DNA of 57,307 nucleotides from Lachnospiraceae bacterium (GCA_022768465.1 JALELZ010000030.1:1-57307), one strand, 5' to 3'; positions 28,747 to 36,850 are shown, counted from the stretch's first letter. Notes: generated from the letters alone by a model not told the origin. Numbers and translations: made by a program.

Positions 28747-30309
28747 TTAATATTCAGGTTTTCTGGACTCTGCTGTAAGTCCGTAGTAATCAAACGGTGA
28801 AGTCTCTGCAAAGCCTGAAACACCTACGGCAAGGACAGTCGTCTTGTTGAAAAGACCAACGTAGCCGTACATATTATTGTCAATAGTAAGCTGTACTATC
28901 TCATTTGCAAGCTCGGCTCTCTTATCAGTATCTGTTTCATATTCTAATTCATTAAGCATTGCCTCGATCTCAGGGATATCATATCCGAGGCAGTCAAGAT
29001 AGCCGCCCTTTCTGAGCATTGCATTAAGGAAGTAATACGGATCGCCGGACTTATCGGCTATCATGCAGTAGAAACCGATGTCGAAATCCCCTGTGGTGAT
29101 ATACTGATCTGGATTTTCAACTTCAACAATCGCACTGTCGATGCCTGCCGCAGCAAGCTCACGGTTCATTATAACTGCAAGTGAATCAAGGAAACGAGAG
29201 CCTCTTGAATATGTAGAAAGATTGATTACAAGCTTCTCGCCGTTTTTCTGATAAAAGCCGTCTGAACCAATACTGTATCCGTCTGCCTCAAGCGCTGCTT
29301 TTGCCGCTGCGACATCTGTTTCAGGAACAGTAACCTTGCCGTAAGGGACATTTACACTAAAAGGTCCAACTGCAGGAGTTGTTGCACCTGCTAAAAAGGT
29401 TGACATTTCATTCTTATCAACGATAAGGTTAATAGCATTTCTGACACTTTCAGGGAGACGAGAATTAATCATATAATACTGCAGTCTTGCACCCGGAGTG
29501 ATTACAAGGTGATAGAGATCGGGATTTGCTTCAAATATTTCAGATGCCGAAGATGAAACATTCGGATAAAGATCTATCTCACCGTTCTGCATGGCCATAA
29601 GTCTTGATTCATCATCAGATATATGCAGGATATTGGCGCCGGCAAGGACGACATCGCCGCCCCAATAGTTTTCGTTTCGTTTTACAGAAATATCACCGGA
29701 AGAGGCATTAAAGGAATCCACCACAAAAGGACCGGTACAAATAGGTGCATTTTCAATATCTTCAGTGTGATCAAGATCAACTATGCTGACAGAAGGGTCA
29801 GCAAGATCGTTGGTCATGGTTACATAAATTTTAGGGGTGGTTATGCTTAAGGTTTTGTCATCAATTGCAGTGAGCTCCCAGTCTGCCATTGCTGAAAAAC
29901 GGGAGTTGACTTCAGCGATTCTTTTAAGGTTTTGGATGACCATATCTGCGGTAACCTTATCTCCATCAGAAAAAGTTATATTGTCTTTTAAGGTTATAGT
30001 CCATGTGGTATCTTTGAGCTCGGCCTTTTCGGCAAGCCATGGCTGTACGGAAAAGTCGTCAGCAATCTTAAAGAGTGTCTCATTAAAACCGTAGGTACAG
30101 TCATTCCAACCGAAATATTCCTTATGCGGATCAAGATTAGTGTTGCCAGTACTTTGTGCGATTTCCATAATTGCATTGGTTTTATGCGAAAGTTCTGCAT
30201 TAGAAGTATCTGAGGCAGAATTCGAAGAATTTTGGGATGTACCTCCGCATGCTGCTAAGGTTAAAGAGAATAATGTTGATATTATCATAGCTGCTATAGT
30301 TCTTTTCAT
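28747..30309 (-). CDS. Orphan ABC transporter substrate-binding lipoprotein (SBP_bac_5)
   Basis: This 520-aa protein has a lipoprotein signal with lipobox LAAC (residues 18-21), a Ser/Asn-rich linker, and the SBP_bac_5 fold (FSDGDKVTADMV near 115). The family binds peptides, nickel or opines. Unlike the protein encoded at 438, no permease or ATPase gene adjoins it, so it must share a transporter encoded elsewhere or act as a receptor. AGGAGG lies 6 nt upstream of the ATG. The two lipoproteins are similar only at family level. Confidence 0.88.
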   Translation of the reverse strand: MKRTIAAMIISTLFSLTLAACGGTSQNSSNSASDTSNAELSHKTNAIMEIAQSTGNTNLDPHKEYFGWNDCTYGFNETLFKIADDFSVQPWLAEKAELKDTTWTITLKDNITFSDGDKVTADMVIQNLKRIAEVNSRFSAMADWELTAIDDKTLSITTPKIYVTMTNDLADPSVSIVDLDHTEDIENAPICTGPFVVDSFNASSGDISVKRNENYWGGDVVLAGANILHISDDESRLMAMQNGEIDLYPNVSSSASEIFEANPDLYHLVITPGARLQYYMINSRLPESVRNAINLIVDKNEMSTFLAGATTPAVGPFSVNVPYGKVTVPETDVAAAKAALEADGYSIGSDGFYQKNGEKLVINLSTYSRGSRFLDSLAVIMNRELAAAGIDSAIVEVENPDQYITTGDFDIGFYCMIADKSGDPYYFLNAMLRKGGYLDCLGYDIPEIEAMLNELEYETDTDKRAELANEIVQLTIDNNMYGYVGLFNKTTVLAVGVSGFAETSPFDYYGLTAESRKPEY

Positions 30310-30379
30310 TTAGACCTCCTTAAGATTCAGATAATTAGCGGATACTGATATTAAACATTATCATCATTTAGTGAATTGT

Positions 30380-30409
30380 ATCATATACATTGATGTAAGA
30401 GGTAGACAA
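30380..30409 (-). promoter_or_regulatory. Possible promoter of the orphan binding protein
   Basis: On the minus strand TTGTCT (complement of 30404-30409) and TATGAT (complement of 30380-30385) are 18 bp apart. Two direct copies of AAATTGTGC (30419 and 30461, 42 bp apart) lie upstream and might bind a regulator. No gene is seen in 30310-30708. Confidence 0.4.
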
Positions 30410-30614
30410 TCGTTAAGGAAATTGTGCGAAATGTAAATTTTTGCAAATAGTAACAATCAAAAATTGTGCAATCTGCAGTGGAAAATTAATACAATGCAAT
30501 TGTAAGATAATATACAATGTAAATAATTATACATATGTTCAAATATAAACTTATATATTTCATGGGAGCGTCATTGTTCTGCTATGTTTTTTCGCAAATA
30601 AGCTAAAATAATAC

Positions 30615-30642
30615 TTGCATTTATACAAACAATGTGTATAAT
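30615..30642 (+). promoter_or_regulatory. Probable promoter of the zinc-efflux genes
   Basis: TTGCAT (30615-30620) and a perfect TATAAT (30637-30642) are 16 bp apart, 67 nt before the HMA gene. Confidence 0.6.
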
Positions 30643-30663
30643 GAAATCATAGTTAAACAATCG

Positions 30664-30683
30664 TTCAAATGTTCAACATGAAC
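30664..30683 (+). promoter_or_regulatory. Candidate ArsR/SmtB-family operator
   Basis: TTCAAATGTTCAACATGAAC contains the inverted repeat GTTCA-N3-TGAAC, similar to SmtB/CzrA sites (TGAAC..GTTCA). It sits over the expected transcript start of the HMA gene, and a SmtB-like repressor is encoded at 33160. Confidence 0.5.
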
Positions 30684-30708
30684 TTAAGAAACAAAAAGGA
30701 GAGCCAAA

Positions 30709-30927
30709 ATGAAAAAGAGCTACAAGATCGAAGTTGATTGCGCAAACTGTGCAAACCTTATGGAGGATGCAACAAAGAAGACAGCAGGTGTTAAGGATTG
30801 TGTCGTAAACTTCATGACTCAGAAGATGAATGTTGAGTTTGATGAGGGTGCTGATGTTGCTTCAGTTATGGAAAACGTAGTAAAGAACTGCAAGGCTGTA
30901 GAAGAGGATTGCGAGATTTTCCTTTAA
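30709..30927 (+). CDS. Stand-alone heavy-metal-associated (HMA) domain protein
   Basis: This 72-aa protein is a single ferredoxin-like HMA domain with the metal-binding CxxC at C11 and C14 (VDCANCANLME). Such proteins are cytosolic metallochaperones or, when detached, act as the missing N-terminal domain of a P-type ATPase. The ATPase encoded next has no HMA domain of its own, so this is likely its soluble partner. AAGGAGAG precedes the ATG. Expression is probably under the operator just upstream. Confidence 0.88.
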   Translation: MKKSYKIEVDCANCANLMEDATKKTAGVKDCVVNFMTQKMNVEFDEGADVASVMENVVKNCKAVEEDCEIFL

Positions 30928-31017
30928 TCAATAGCTGACAAAGCTGGTGCGAACAGACACTGTTAAATATTGATTTGTTAATAAGTCATAACGCACAGCA
31001 CTTTGAGACTTGTCTAT

Positions 31018-31056
31018 AAAAGCTAACTGTTGAAGCCTTTCAGTGGTTGGCTTTTG
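31018..31056 (+). terminator. Attenuator-like hairpin between HMA and ATPase genes
   Basis: AAAAGC..AACTG pairs with CAGT..GTT.GCTTTT with small bulges, followed by TTTTGTTAT. It may lower ATPase expression relative to the HMA protein. Confidence 0.45.
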
Positions 31057-31092
31057 TTATACTAAAAAGCCGCATAAAAGAGGTAGCGTATT

Positions 31093-32985
31093 ATGAATAA
31101 AAAACAGAAAAAGGTTCTTATAAGGATCATAATCTCATTCGTGCTGCTCATTGTCCTCAGATTTATTTTCGGTGAGGAGGAGCCTGCCACAGATACAATG
31201 AAGGTGGCAAAGTTTTTAGCATATCTTGTTCCATATCTTATAGTCGGCTACGATGTTCTGCTCAAGGCATTTCACGGAGTTAAGAACAGAAGACCGTTTG
31301 ACGAGAACTTCCTTATGGCAATAGCAACGGTCGGAGCTATGATGCTTTCTGATTACCAGGAAGGCTGTGCGGTTATACTGTTTTATCAGATCGGAGAGCT
31401 TTTCCAGAGCTATGCAGTCGGAAAGAGCCGCAAAAACATTTCAGATCTTATGGATATAAGACCTGACTATGCATTCATTGAGAAGGAAAACGGTGATCTT
31501 GAAAAGGTTGATCCTGATGAGGTTGAAATAGGCTCAGTAATCGTTGTTAAGCCTGGTGAAAAGGTACCGCTTGACGGTATTGTAACCGAAGGCAGCAGTT
31601 CACTTAATACAGCAGCTCTTACAGGTGAGAGCGTTCCGAGAGATATAAAGGCCGGAGAGGAAATTACTTCAGGCTGCATTAACCTTACAGGTATTCTTAA
31701 GATAAAGACAACAAAGGAATTCGGCGAGTCTACAGTTTCAAAGATACTTGATCTTGTTGAAAATGCCAGCTCAAAGAAATCAAGATCAGAAGCATTTATA
31801 TCAAGATTTGCAAAAGTGTATACACCGGCAGTATGCTATGCTGCACTCGCATTGGCAGTAGTTGTTCCGGTTGCAAATTTTGTGATGGGTCATGATCCGA
31901 ACTGGGGAATTTGGGTATACAGAGCGCTTACATTCCTTGTAATAAGCTGTCCATGTGCACTTGTTATCAGTATTCCGCTTTCATTCTTTGCAGGAATCGG
32001 TGGAGCCAGCAATGCTGGCGTACTCGTAAAGGGATCCAGCTATCTGGAAACACTGTCAATGGTAAAATATGTCATGTTTGACAAGACAGGAACTATGACA
32101 GAGGGTGTATTCGAAGTAACTGATATTAAGGCAGAAGGCATTGACAAGGACAGACTGCTTGAGCTTACTGCTTATGCTGAGAGCTATTCAACTCATCCTA
32201 TCAGCTTAAGCCTTCAGAAGGCATACGGCAAAGCTATCGATAAGAAGCGTATAGGAGATGTCAAGGAGATAGGCGGAAAGGGTGTAACAGCTGTTATAGA
32301 CGGAGTGACTGTTGCTGCCGGAAACTACAAGCTTATGGATGAGCTTGGCATCAAATATACTACCTGCGAGGATGTAGGAACTATAGTATATGTTGCAATT
32401 GACGGAAAATATTCCGGACATATCCTTATATCAGACCGTATTAAGGAGACTGCGGGAGCAGCTATTTCAAAGCTTAAGCATGCCGGAATCAAAAAGACTG
32501 TAATGCTTACAGGCGATGCTAAAAAGGCTGCAGAGGCGGTTGCTGCCAAGCTTGGCATAGATCAGGTATATTCAGAGCTCCTTCCTGCCGATAAGGTGAG
32601 CAAGGTTGAGGAAGTTCTTGCACAGGCGGGAGAAAAGGAAAAGGTTGCATTCGTCGGTGACGGAATCAATGATGCACCTGTACTTACCAGAGCTGACGTA
32701 GGCATTGCCATGGGTGCTCTCGGTTCGGATGCCGCTATCGAAGCTGCAGATATCGTACTTATGGATGACAATCCTGAGAAGATCGCAAAGGCTATCAAGA
32801 TATCCAAGAAGTGCATGAATATAGTATATGAAAATATCTATTTCGCAATCGGCATTAAGCTTATCTGCCTTGCCCTGGGAGCAGTAGGTATTGCAAACAT
32901 GTGGGCTGCAATATTTGCAGACGTCGGAGTAATGGTAATAGCTGTTTTAAATGCTATCAGAGCACTTTACACAAAGAATCTGTAA
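31093..32985 (+). CDS. Zn/Cd-type heavy metal translocating P-type ATPase
   Basis: This 630-aa P1B ATPase pumps divalent soft metals out of the cell. Motifs: membrane CPC at C286-C288 (SCPCALVIS), phosphorylation site D330 in DKTGTMTEG, TGES in the actuator, and VGDGINDAP. It starts with a transmembrane helix and lacks the usual N-terminal HMA domain, which is encoded separately upstream. A CPC motif with an SmtB-like regulator nearby points to Zn(II)/Cd(II) rather than copper. No HP-locus test is possible by eye beyond this. Confidence 0.9.
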   Translation: MNKKQKKVLIRIIISFVLLIVLRFIFGEEEPATDTMKVAKFLAYLVPYLIVGYDVLLKAFHGVKNRRPFDENFLMAIATVGAMMLSDYQEGCAVILFYQIGELFQSYAVGKSRKNISDLMDIRPDYAFIEKENGDLEKVDPDEVEIGSVIVVKPGEKVPLDGIVTEGSSSLNTAALTGESVPRDIKAGEEITSGCINLTGILKIKTTKEFGESTVSKILDLVENASSKKSRSEAFISRFAKVYTPAVCYAALALAVVVPVANFVMGHDPNWGIWVYRALTFLVISCPCALVISIPLSFFAGIGGASNAGVLVKGSSYLETLSMVKYVMFDKTGTMTEGVFEVTDIKAEGIDKDRLLELTAYAESYSTHPISLSLQKAYGKAIDKKRIGDVKEIGGKGVTAVIDGVTVAAGNYKLMDELGIKYTTCEDVGTIVYVAIDGKYSGHILISDRIKETAGAAISKLKHAGIKKTVMLTGDAKKAAEAVAAKLGIDQVYSELLPADKVSKVEEVLAQAGEKEKVAFVGDGINDAPVLTRADVGIAMGALGSDAAIEAADIVLMDDNPEKIAKAIKISKKCMNIVYENIYFAIGIKLICLALGAVGIANMWAAIFADVGVMVIAVLNAIRALYTKNL

Positions 32986-33008
32986 ATATTAAATTCCTGT
33001 ACAAAAAG

Positions 33009-33043
33009 AAAAAGCCATGCTGAGTATTTCAGAATGGCTTTTT
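33009..33043 (+). terminator. Terminator after the P-type ATPase
   Basis: A 10-bp stem (33009-33018 with 33034-33043) with an inner CTGA/TCAG pair; the 3' arm itself ends in TTTTT. The A-rich opposite side makes it potentially bidirectional. Confidence 0.8.
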
Positions 33044-33159
33044 CGGAATATGTTTGCTATAATTATTCAAATGTTTTATTAAAAATACACCATAGAGGTC
33101 GGCAGATAAGCATTTTCATTCTGTAGGAGCCTTGTGACTATAAACACGGAGGAAAGTGT

Positions 33160-33474
33160 ATGGCAGAAAATATTACGAGGATCACAAATCTTAATGATGA
33201 ACAAATGGCGACCATTGCTGAGTTTTTTAAGGTTTTCGGTGATTATACGAGAGTAAGAGTTTTAGCATATCTTTTTGATACAGATGAAGTATGTGTCAGC
33301 GATCTTGCCGAGCAGCTTGGTATGACAGCATCAGCTATTTCCCATCAGCTTAAGATACTTAAGCAGAGCAAGCTTGTAAAGGCACGTCGTGACGGAAAGC
33401 AGATTTACTACAGCCTTGCCGACGAGCATATAACACTCATAATTGAAAAGGCTATCGAGCACGTCTTTGAGTAA
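33160..33474 (+). CDS. ArsR/SmtB-family zinc-responsive repressor
   Basis: This 104-aa winged-helix protein contains DEVCVSDLAEQLGM and the recognition helix SAISHQLKILKQ. Its last helix carries D88, H90, H101 and E104, exactly the spacing (+0, +2, +13, +16) of the alpha5 zinc site of SmtB (D104, H106, H117, E120). There is a cysteine (C45) in the ELCV position but no full alpha3N site, so it should sense zinc. It probably represses the HMA/ATPase genes upstream, from which it is separated by a terminator. GGAGGAAAG precedes ATG. Confidence 0.9.
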   Translation: MAENITRITNLNDEQMATIAEFFKVFGDYTRVRVLAYLFDTDEVCVSDLAEQLGMTASAISHQLKILKQSKLVKARRDGKQIYYSLADEHITLIIEKAIEHVFE

Positions 33475-33537
33475 AATCAAGACGTACGGTTATCGATTTG
33501 TTATGAGTTTATATTAATATATTGGAACTTGTTTGAT

Positions 33538-33594
33538 AACGATCAATAACCTATGATTACTTCATACAATCATAATTTTGATCGTTATTTTTTT
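33538..33594 (+). terminator. Terminator or attenuator abutting the next gene's ribosome binding site
   Basis: An 8-bp perfect stem (33538-33545 with 33579-33586) holds an inner 6-bp stem (33553-33558 with 33568-33573) and is followed by ATTTTTTT. The AGGAGG of the next gene starts at 33598, only four bases after the T run. Confidence 0.8.
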
Positions 33595-33610
33595 ACAGGA
33601 GGAAATAAAA

Positions 33611-34342
33611 ATGGCATCGAAGAAAAAAGGAGTTATTGTATTAAAGAAAAACAATAAGTTGAAAGTAACTTATTCACATCGTAATTCTGAAATGAGACTT
33701 GTCGGAAAACGTACCGTTAAGTGGATAAGATCAGCCGGCGTTGATGCCATAAGTGATTATTATGATAAAGTAATCATGGTAAAAGAAGAAGAGCCGATGA
33801 CAGAAGAGCAGAAGGAAACCTACAAAAAATACATTCCTGAGCAGCTCTGGCCTGAAATAGAAAACATGACCTGGCAGGAGGCATTGGCATGGACAAAGGA
33901 TGCAGTATCACCTCTCAAGGACTTCTATCCGTATATGGTAGATTACTCCGGATTTGTAGGAGCATGGGCAAACCGCTGGAGATACATCATTGATCTTGAT
34001 AATAATCAGTTTATAGTAGTAAGAGCCGGACTTGAAATGCTTCTATTCGATTCATGCGATACATATCCGCCGGAGTACGATTGGATGGGTAAAGTTGCAC
34101 ATACAGAAATAGGACGCTTCCCGCTCGACAACATCCCTGAGGACTGGATCGAACAGTGTGATAAATACTGGAAGAGCCTTATGATCATAGCAGTAGACTA
34201 CAGCCATAACAAAGAAGCCATGGATTCCGAGCATGTACAGGAAATGGGAGTTAACGGCTATAATCCGGCAGATTCAGATTGGGAAAAAATAAAATTCTAC
34301 TACGGCCAGAACAGCTACAACAAAATGATCACAGACATGTGA
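33611..34342 (+). CDS. Hypothetical protein, family not recognised
   Basis: This 243-aa soluble protein has a basic, Lys-rich start (residues 1-20), a KRTVKWIRSAGVD segment, an acidic stretch (around 55-65) and an aromatic-rich middle (WQEALAW, WANRWRYIIDL, YPPEYDWMGKV). There is no signal peptide and no membrane helix. I do not recognise a domain. I start at ATG 33611 with AGGAGG 7 nt upstream; the frame is open a few codons further back through the terminator, which is not credible coding. No promoter fits between terminator and gene, so expression must come from readthrough. A 12-bp hairpin follows it. Confidence 0.75.
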   Translation: MASKKKGVIVLKKNNKLKVTYSHRNSEMRLVGKRTVKWIRSAGVDAISDYYDKVIMVKEEEPMTEEQKETYKKYIPEQLWPEIENMTWQEALAWTKDAVSPLKDFYPYMVDYSGFVGAWANRWRYIIDLDNNQFIVVRAGLEMLLFDSCDTYPPEYDWMGKVAHTEIGRFPLDNIPEDWIEQCDKYWKSLMIIAVDYSHNKEAMDSEHVQEMGVNGYNPADSDWEKIKFYYGQNSYNKMITDM

Positions 34343-34356
34343 AAATAATTCTAGAT

Positions 34357-34404
34357 AATAGGCTCTCGGAAGCGACTGTTTATAGATGCTGACGAGAGCC
34401 TATT
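34357..34404 (+). terminator. Perfect 12-bp hairpin after the hypothetical gene
   Basis: AATAGGCTCTCG (34357-34368) pairs with 34393-34404. There is no T tract, so the terminator function is uncertain; it may protect the 3' end. Confidence 0.55.
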
Positions 34405-34411
34405 AGATAGA

Positions 34412-34614
34412 TAAACACGCATGAGCAAAAAAGCACGAAGTGCGATTTGCGAATGCGTGTTTACGGGGAGCGGGAGTGCGAAGCACGCAGCTACCCGGAT
34501 TATTTTAAATAAACTAAGAAAGGCTAGCAGAGCAAAAAAGCACGAAGTGCGTTATGCGAATGCGTGTTTACGGGGAGCGAGAGTGCGAAGCACGAAGCTA
34601 CCCGGATTATTTTT
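34412..34614. repeat. Tandem pair of structured ~84-nt repeats
   Basis: Copies at 34423-34506 and 34530-34614 start 107 nt apart and are near identical, with changes at about six positions. Each contains mini-hairpins GCAC-GAA-GTGC and GTGC-GAA-GCAC. The second sits inside a larger CGGGNAGC/GCTACCCG stem followed by GGATTATTTT. Before copy 1, TAAACACGCAT (34412-34422) is a perfect complement of ATGCGTGTTTA inside both copies. It resembles a REP/BIME-like or small-RNA element. The open frame through it is not a convincing gene. Confidence 0.75.
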
Positions 34615-34627
34615 CCTGGTTTTTCTT

Positions 34628-35539
34628 TTATGATTCAAGCAAATAATGATGACTTAGCAGCTTTATATACATCTCCGCCGGCTCACTCAGCACATGCCCT
34701 TTTTCAGAAATATATCCGACAGCAAGCTCTGCTTCATCTCCGGTGATATCTATCCTTTTGATGATTGAACGATCAACAATGCCGTTATAGGAACGATTCA
34801 GGCTGAAGTCTACAAGATCAGTCTCCGTAATAAGATATTGACGCATCTGGTTGCAGTTTGATGACACAGAGATTGAAAAAGCATCACTTCCGGCCATTCC
34901 GAGATTTTCCCTTGAGAAGTTATTCTCTGAAAAGTAATCCTGAATACCGCTTACAAAATGAAGTCCTGAAAGCTCAGGATAGCTGATGCTGTCACGTTCA
35001 TATATAGGTGATTTTGGACCGGCATTTACACATGCCCTGCAGGAACAAAGCTCCTCGAATTCAAGATGCTTTTGCATGAGAATATTTGTGAGCGACTGCA
35101 TATGCTTGTTTGAAATATATATGATCCCTATCTCGGAAATATTTGTCTCGACATTCCTTACTATTTCTTCTATATTGGCCTGCCTGTGGTTGATTCGAAT
35201 ATTCGGGTATTCGTTATACAGATCTGCAAGCAGTCTGGCAAGAGAATTTGATTGAAAGGTTGAAACACTGAATGTCTCAGGGATATGCTGTTTGCATATG
35301 GATGTAATGCAGCCGGCATTGGTCATGATCCCGTTTGCATATTCAAATATGGCTTTGCCGTATTCATTAAGCTTTAGGCCTCTTGGATTACGTTCAAAAA
35401 GAGGAGTCCCAAGCTCTGTTTCAAGAGAATGTATAACTTTACTAACGTTAGGCTGTGAGGTAAACAGCTTTTCGGCTGCCTTTCCGAGGCTGCCGCACTG
35501 GCTTACAGTTACAAAATATTCAAGCTGCTGCATTTTCAT
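34628..35539 (-). CDS. LysR-family transcriptional regulator
   Basis: This 303-aa regulator has an N-terminal winged helix-turn-helix (QCGSLGKAAEKLFTSQPNVSKVI, around residues 13-35, AxxLxxSQPxxS pattern) and a C-terminal LysR substrate domain. I start at ATG 35539 with GGAGG 11 nt upstream; an in-frame TTG at 35557 overlaps that site. It is divergent from an M20 peptidase gene with 87 nt between them, the usual arrangement for a LysR regulator and its target. The ligand is unknown. Its end lies just beside the structured repeats. Confidence 0.9.
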   Translation of the reverse strand: MKMQQLEYFVTVSQCGSLGKAAEKLFTSQPNVSKVIHSLETELGTPLFERNPRGLKLNEYGKAIFEYANGIMTNAGCITSICKQHIPETFSVSTFQSNSLARLLADLYNEYPNIRINHRQANIEEIVRNVETNISEIGIIYISNKHMQSLTNILMQKHLEFEELCSCRACVNAGPKSPIYERDSISYPELSGLHFVSGIQDYFSENNFSRENLGMAGSDAFSISVSSNCNQMRQYLITETDLVDFSLNRSYNGIVDRSIIKRIDITGDEAELAVGYISEKGHVLSEPAEMYIKLLSHHYLLES

Positions 35540-35572
35540 AATGTAAATCGCCTCCAATGTCTTATAAAATAA

Positions 35573-35620
35573 GTTATATCATTTATAACTGCTTATAACA
35601 AATTAATTTCTGTATATAAT
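35573..35620 (+). promoter_or_regulatory. LysR-type operator and leaderless promoter of the M20 gene
   Basis: GTTATA-N5-TATAAC (35573-35589) is a perfect palindrome of LysR-box type, preceded by CTTAT-AAA-ATAAG and followed by another TTATAAC half. A perfect TATAAT lies at 35615-35620, so transcription should begin at or about the ATG at 35627. Confidence 0.55.
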
Positions 35621-35626
35621 GTAAAT

Positions 35627-36700
35627 ATGGACGATATTATTAAATGGATTATGGATATGGTTAATTATAACAGTACTGCTGACACTGGCAATACTGTTGA
35701 TTGTGCTGAATACGCATACCATATTCTTAAGGATCATGGAGTCAATGCAGAGCTTATCAGTTATCCTGACGGTAACTGTATGGTGACGGCATTTATAAAA
35801 GGCCGCTCACCAAAAAGAATAGTTTTTCATGCGCATATTGACACAGCGCCTTACGGAAATGAAGCTGAGTGGAGATTCTCGCCATATAAAGCATCATTAA
35901 AAAAGAACTGCATCTGCGGACGAGGCACCACAGACTGTAAGGGACAGGCAGCTGTTTGGATCAGACTGATGTGCGATAAGGCAAAAGAAGCAGCAGACAA
36001 TAATATGGAAATGAATTACAGTCTCATGCTGATACTTACAGCTGATGAAGAAAACGGCGGCACCTGCGGCATTAAAAGACTTATTGAAGAACATAACGCA
36101 GCAAAGGATGCTGCACTTGTCATAGGAGAAGGCGGCGGCTTTCCTGTGCCGTTTAAAAATAAACTGCTGTATACCGTGCAAACAGAGGAAAGAACAGATG
36201 AGAAATTGCTTTGCGAAGAGGCTTCAGCAGCAAATTCTGAAAATACAGAAAAATATACTGATAAAGACATTGAACGAATTATAAAAAAAGGCATAGCAAA
36301 GGGGTACTACTCAGAGCTTTTGCCTGAATATATAAAGAATTGCTGCAAAGAAAAGCGCAGACTTGATGTTGAAGCATTATATGAGGGTATGGAGACGTTT
36401 TTTGATACTGTCAAGGCATCTTCTGCAGATAAATATATTATTGACGTGTTTCAAAAAGCTTTGCGGCAGTTTATACCGGATGCTGACATTTTACCTGTGA
36501 TAACACCGGGATGTAGTGACAACAGATACCTTAGAAGCCTTGGTATTCCGGTGGTGGGATTTTTTCCGTTCGATGAAAGAAACGGCATACATATGCATGC
36601 GGCGAACGAATATATAAGCATAAAAACTCTTGAGCTTGCATATAATGTTATGAGCGAGGTGATTGACAGGCTGATTTATGAAGAAGACATAAATTTATAA
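35627..36700 (+). CDS. M20-family metallopeptidase/deacylase with apparently missing lid domain
   Basis: This 357-aa protein keeps the di-zinc centre of M20 enzymes: H70 and D72 (HAHIDT), D103 (GTTDCKG), E141/E142 (DEENGG), E168 and a C-terminal histidine near 322-324 (HMHAANE). Between YTVQT (about 186) and ITPGCSDN (about 292) there is about half the sequence usual for the dimerisation/lid domain, and no GxxxH(G/A)S segment is present. It could be a truncated or lid-less amidohydrolase acting on an acyl amino acid or dipeptide. There is no ribosome binding site; see the -10 box 6 nt before the ATG. Probably LysR controlled. Confidence 0.8.
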   Translation: MDDIIKWIMDMVNYNSTADTGNTVDCAEYAYHILKDHGVNAELISYPDGNCMVTAFIKGRSPKRIVFHAHIDTAPYGNEAEWRFSPYKASLKKNCICGRGTTDCKGQAAVWIRLMCDKAKEAADNNMEMNYSLMLILTADEENGGTCGIKRLIEEHNAAKDAALVIGEGGGFPVPFKNKLLYTVQTEERTDEKLLCEEASAANSENTEKYTDKDIERIIKKGIAKGYYSELLPEYIKNCCKEKRRLDVEALYEGMETFFDTVKASSADKYIIDVFQKALRQFIPDADILPVITPGCSDNRYLRSLGIPVVGFFPFDERNGIHMHAANEYISIKTLELAYNVMSEVIDRLIYEEDINL

Positions 36701-36844
36701 AGAAGGATGATAAGATTATTCAGGACATATGATTTTCTGAGACATTAGCTGTAATTTCACCTTTGTATTTTAAAAGAACAAAAAATGCACATGTTTAAAT
36801 TATCATAATTGAAATTTTAGGTTTTATCCTGACAGGATATAAGT

Positions 36845-36850
36845 TATAAT
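36845..36850 (+). promoter_or_regulatory. Probable -10 box of pyrG promoter
   Basis: TATAAT lies about 155 nt before the pyrG start; only a weak T-rich -35 precedes it. No gene is seen in 36701-37005. Confidence 0.4.

Noticed and set aside
34423-34614. CRISPR-like or integron attC-like array
   Set aside because: Only two long units are present, there are no spacers of uniform size, no cas or integrase genes, and no R/L-type core sites.
34421-34633. A 70-codon open frame through the structured repeats
   Set aside because: Its coding sense is set by the repeat itself, it has no ribosome binding site, and the protein would be a duplicated basic low-quality sequence.
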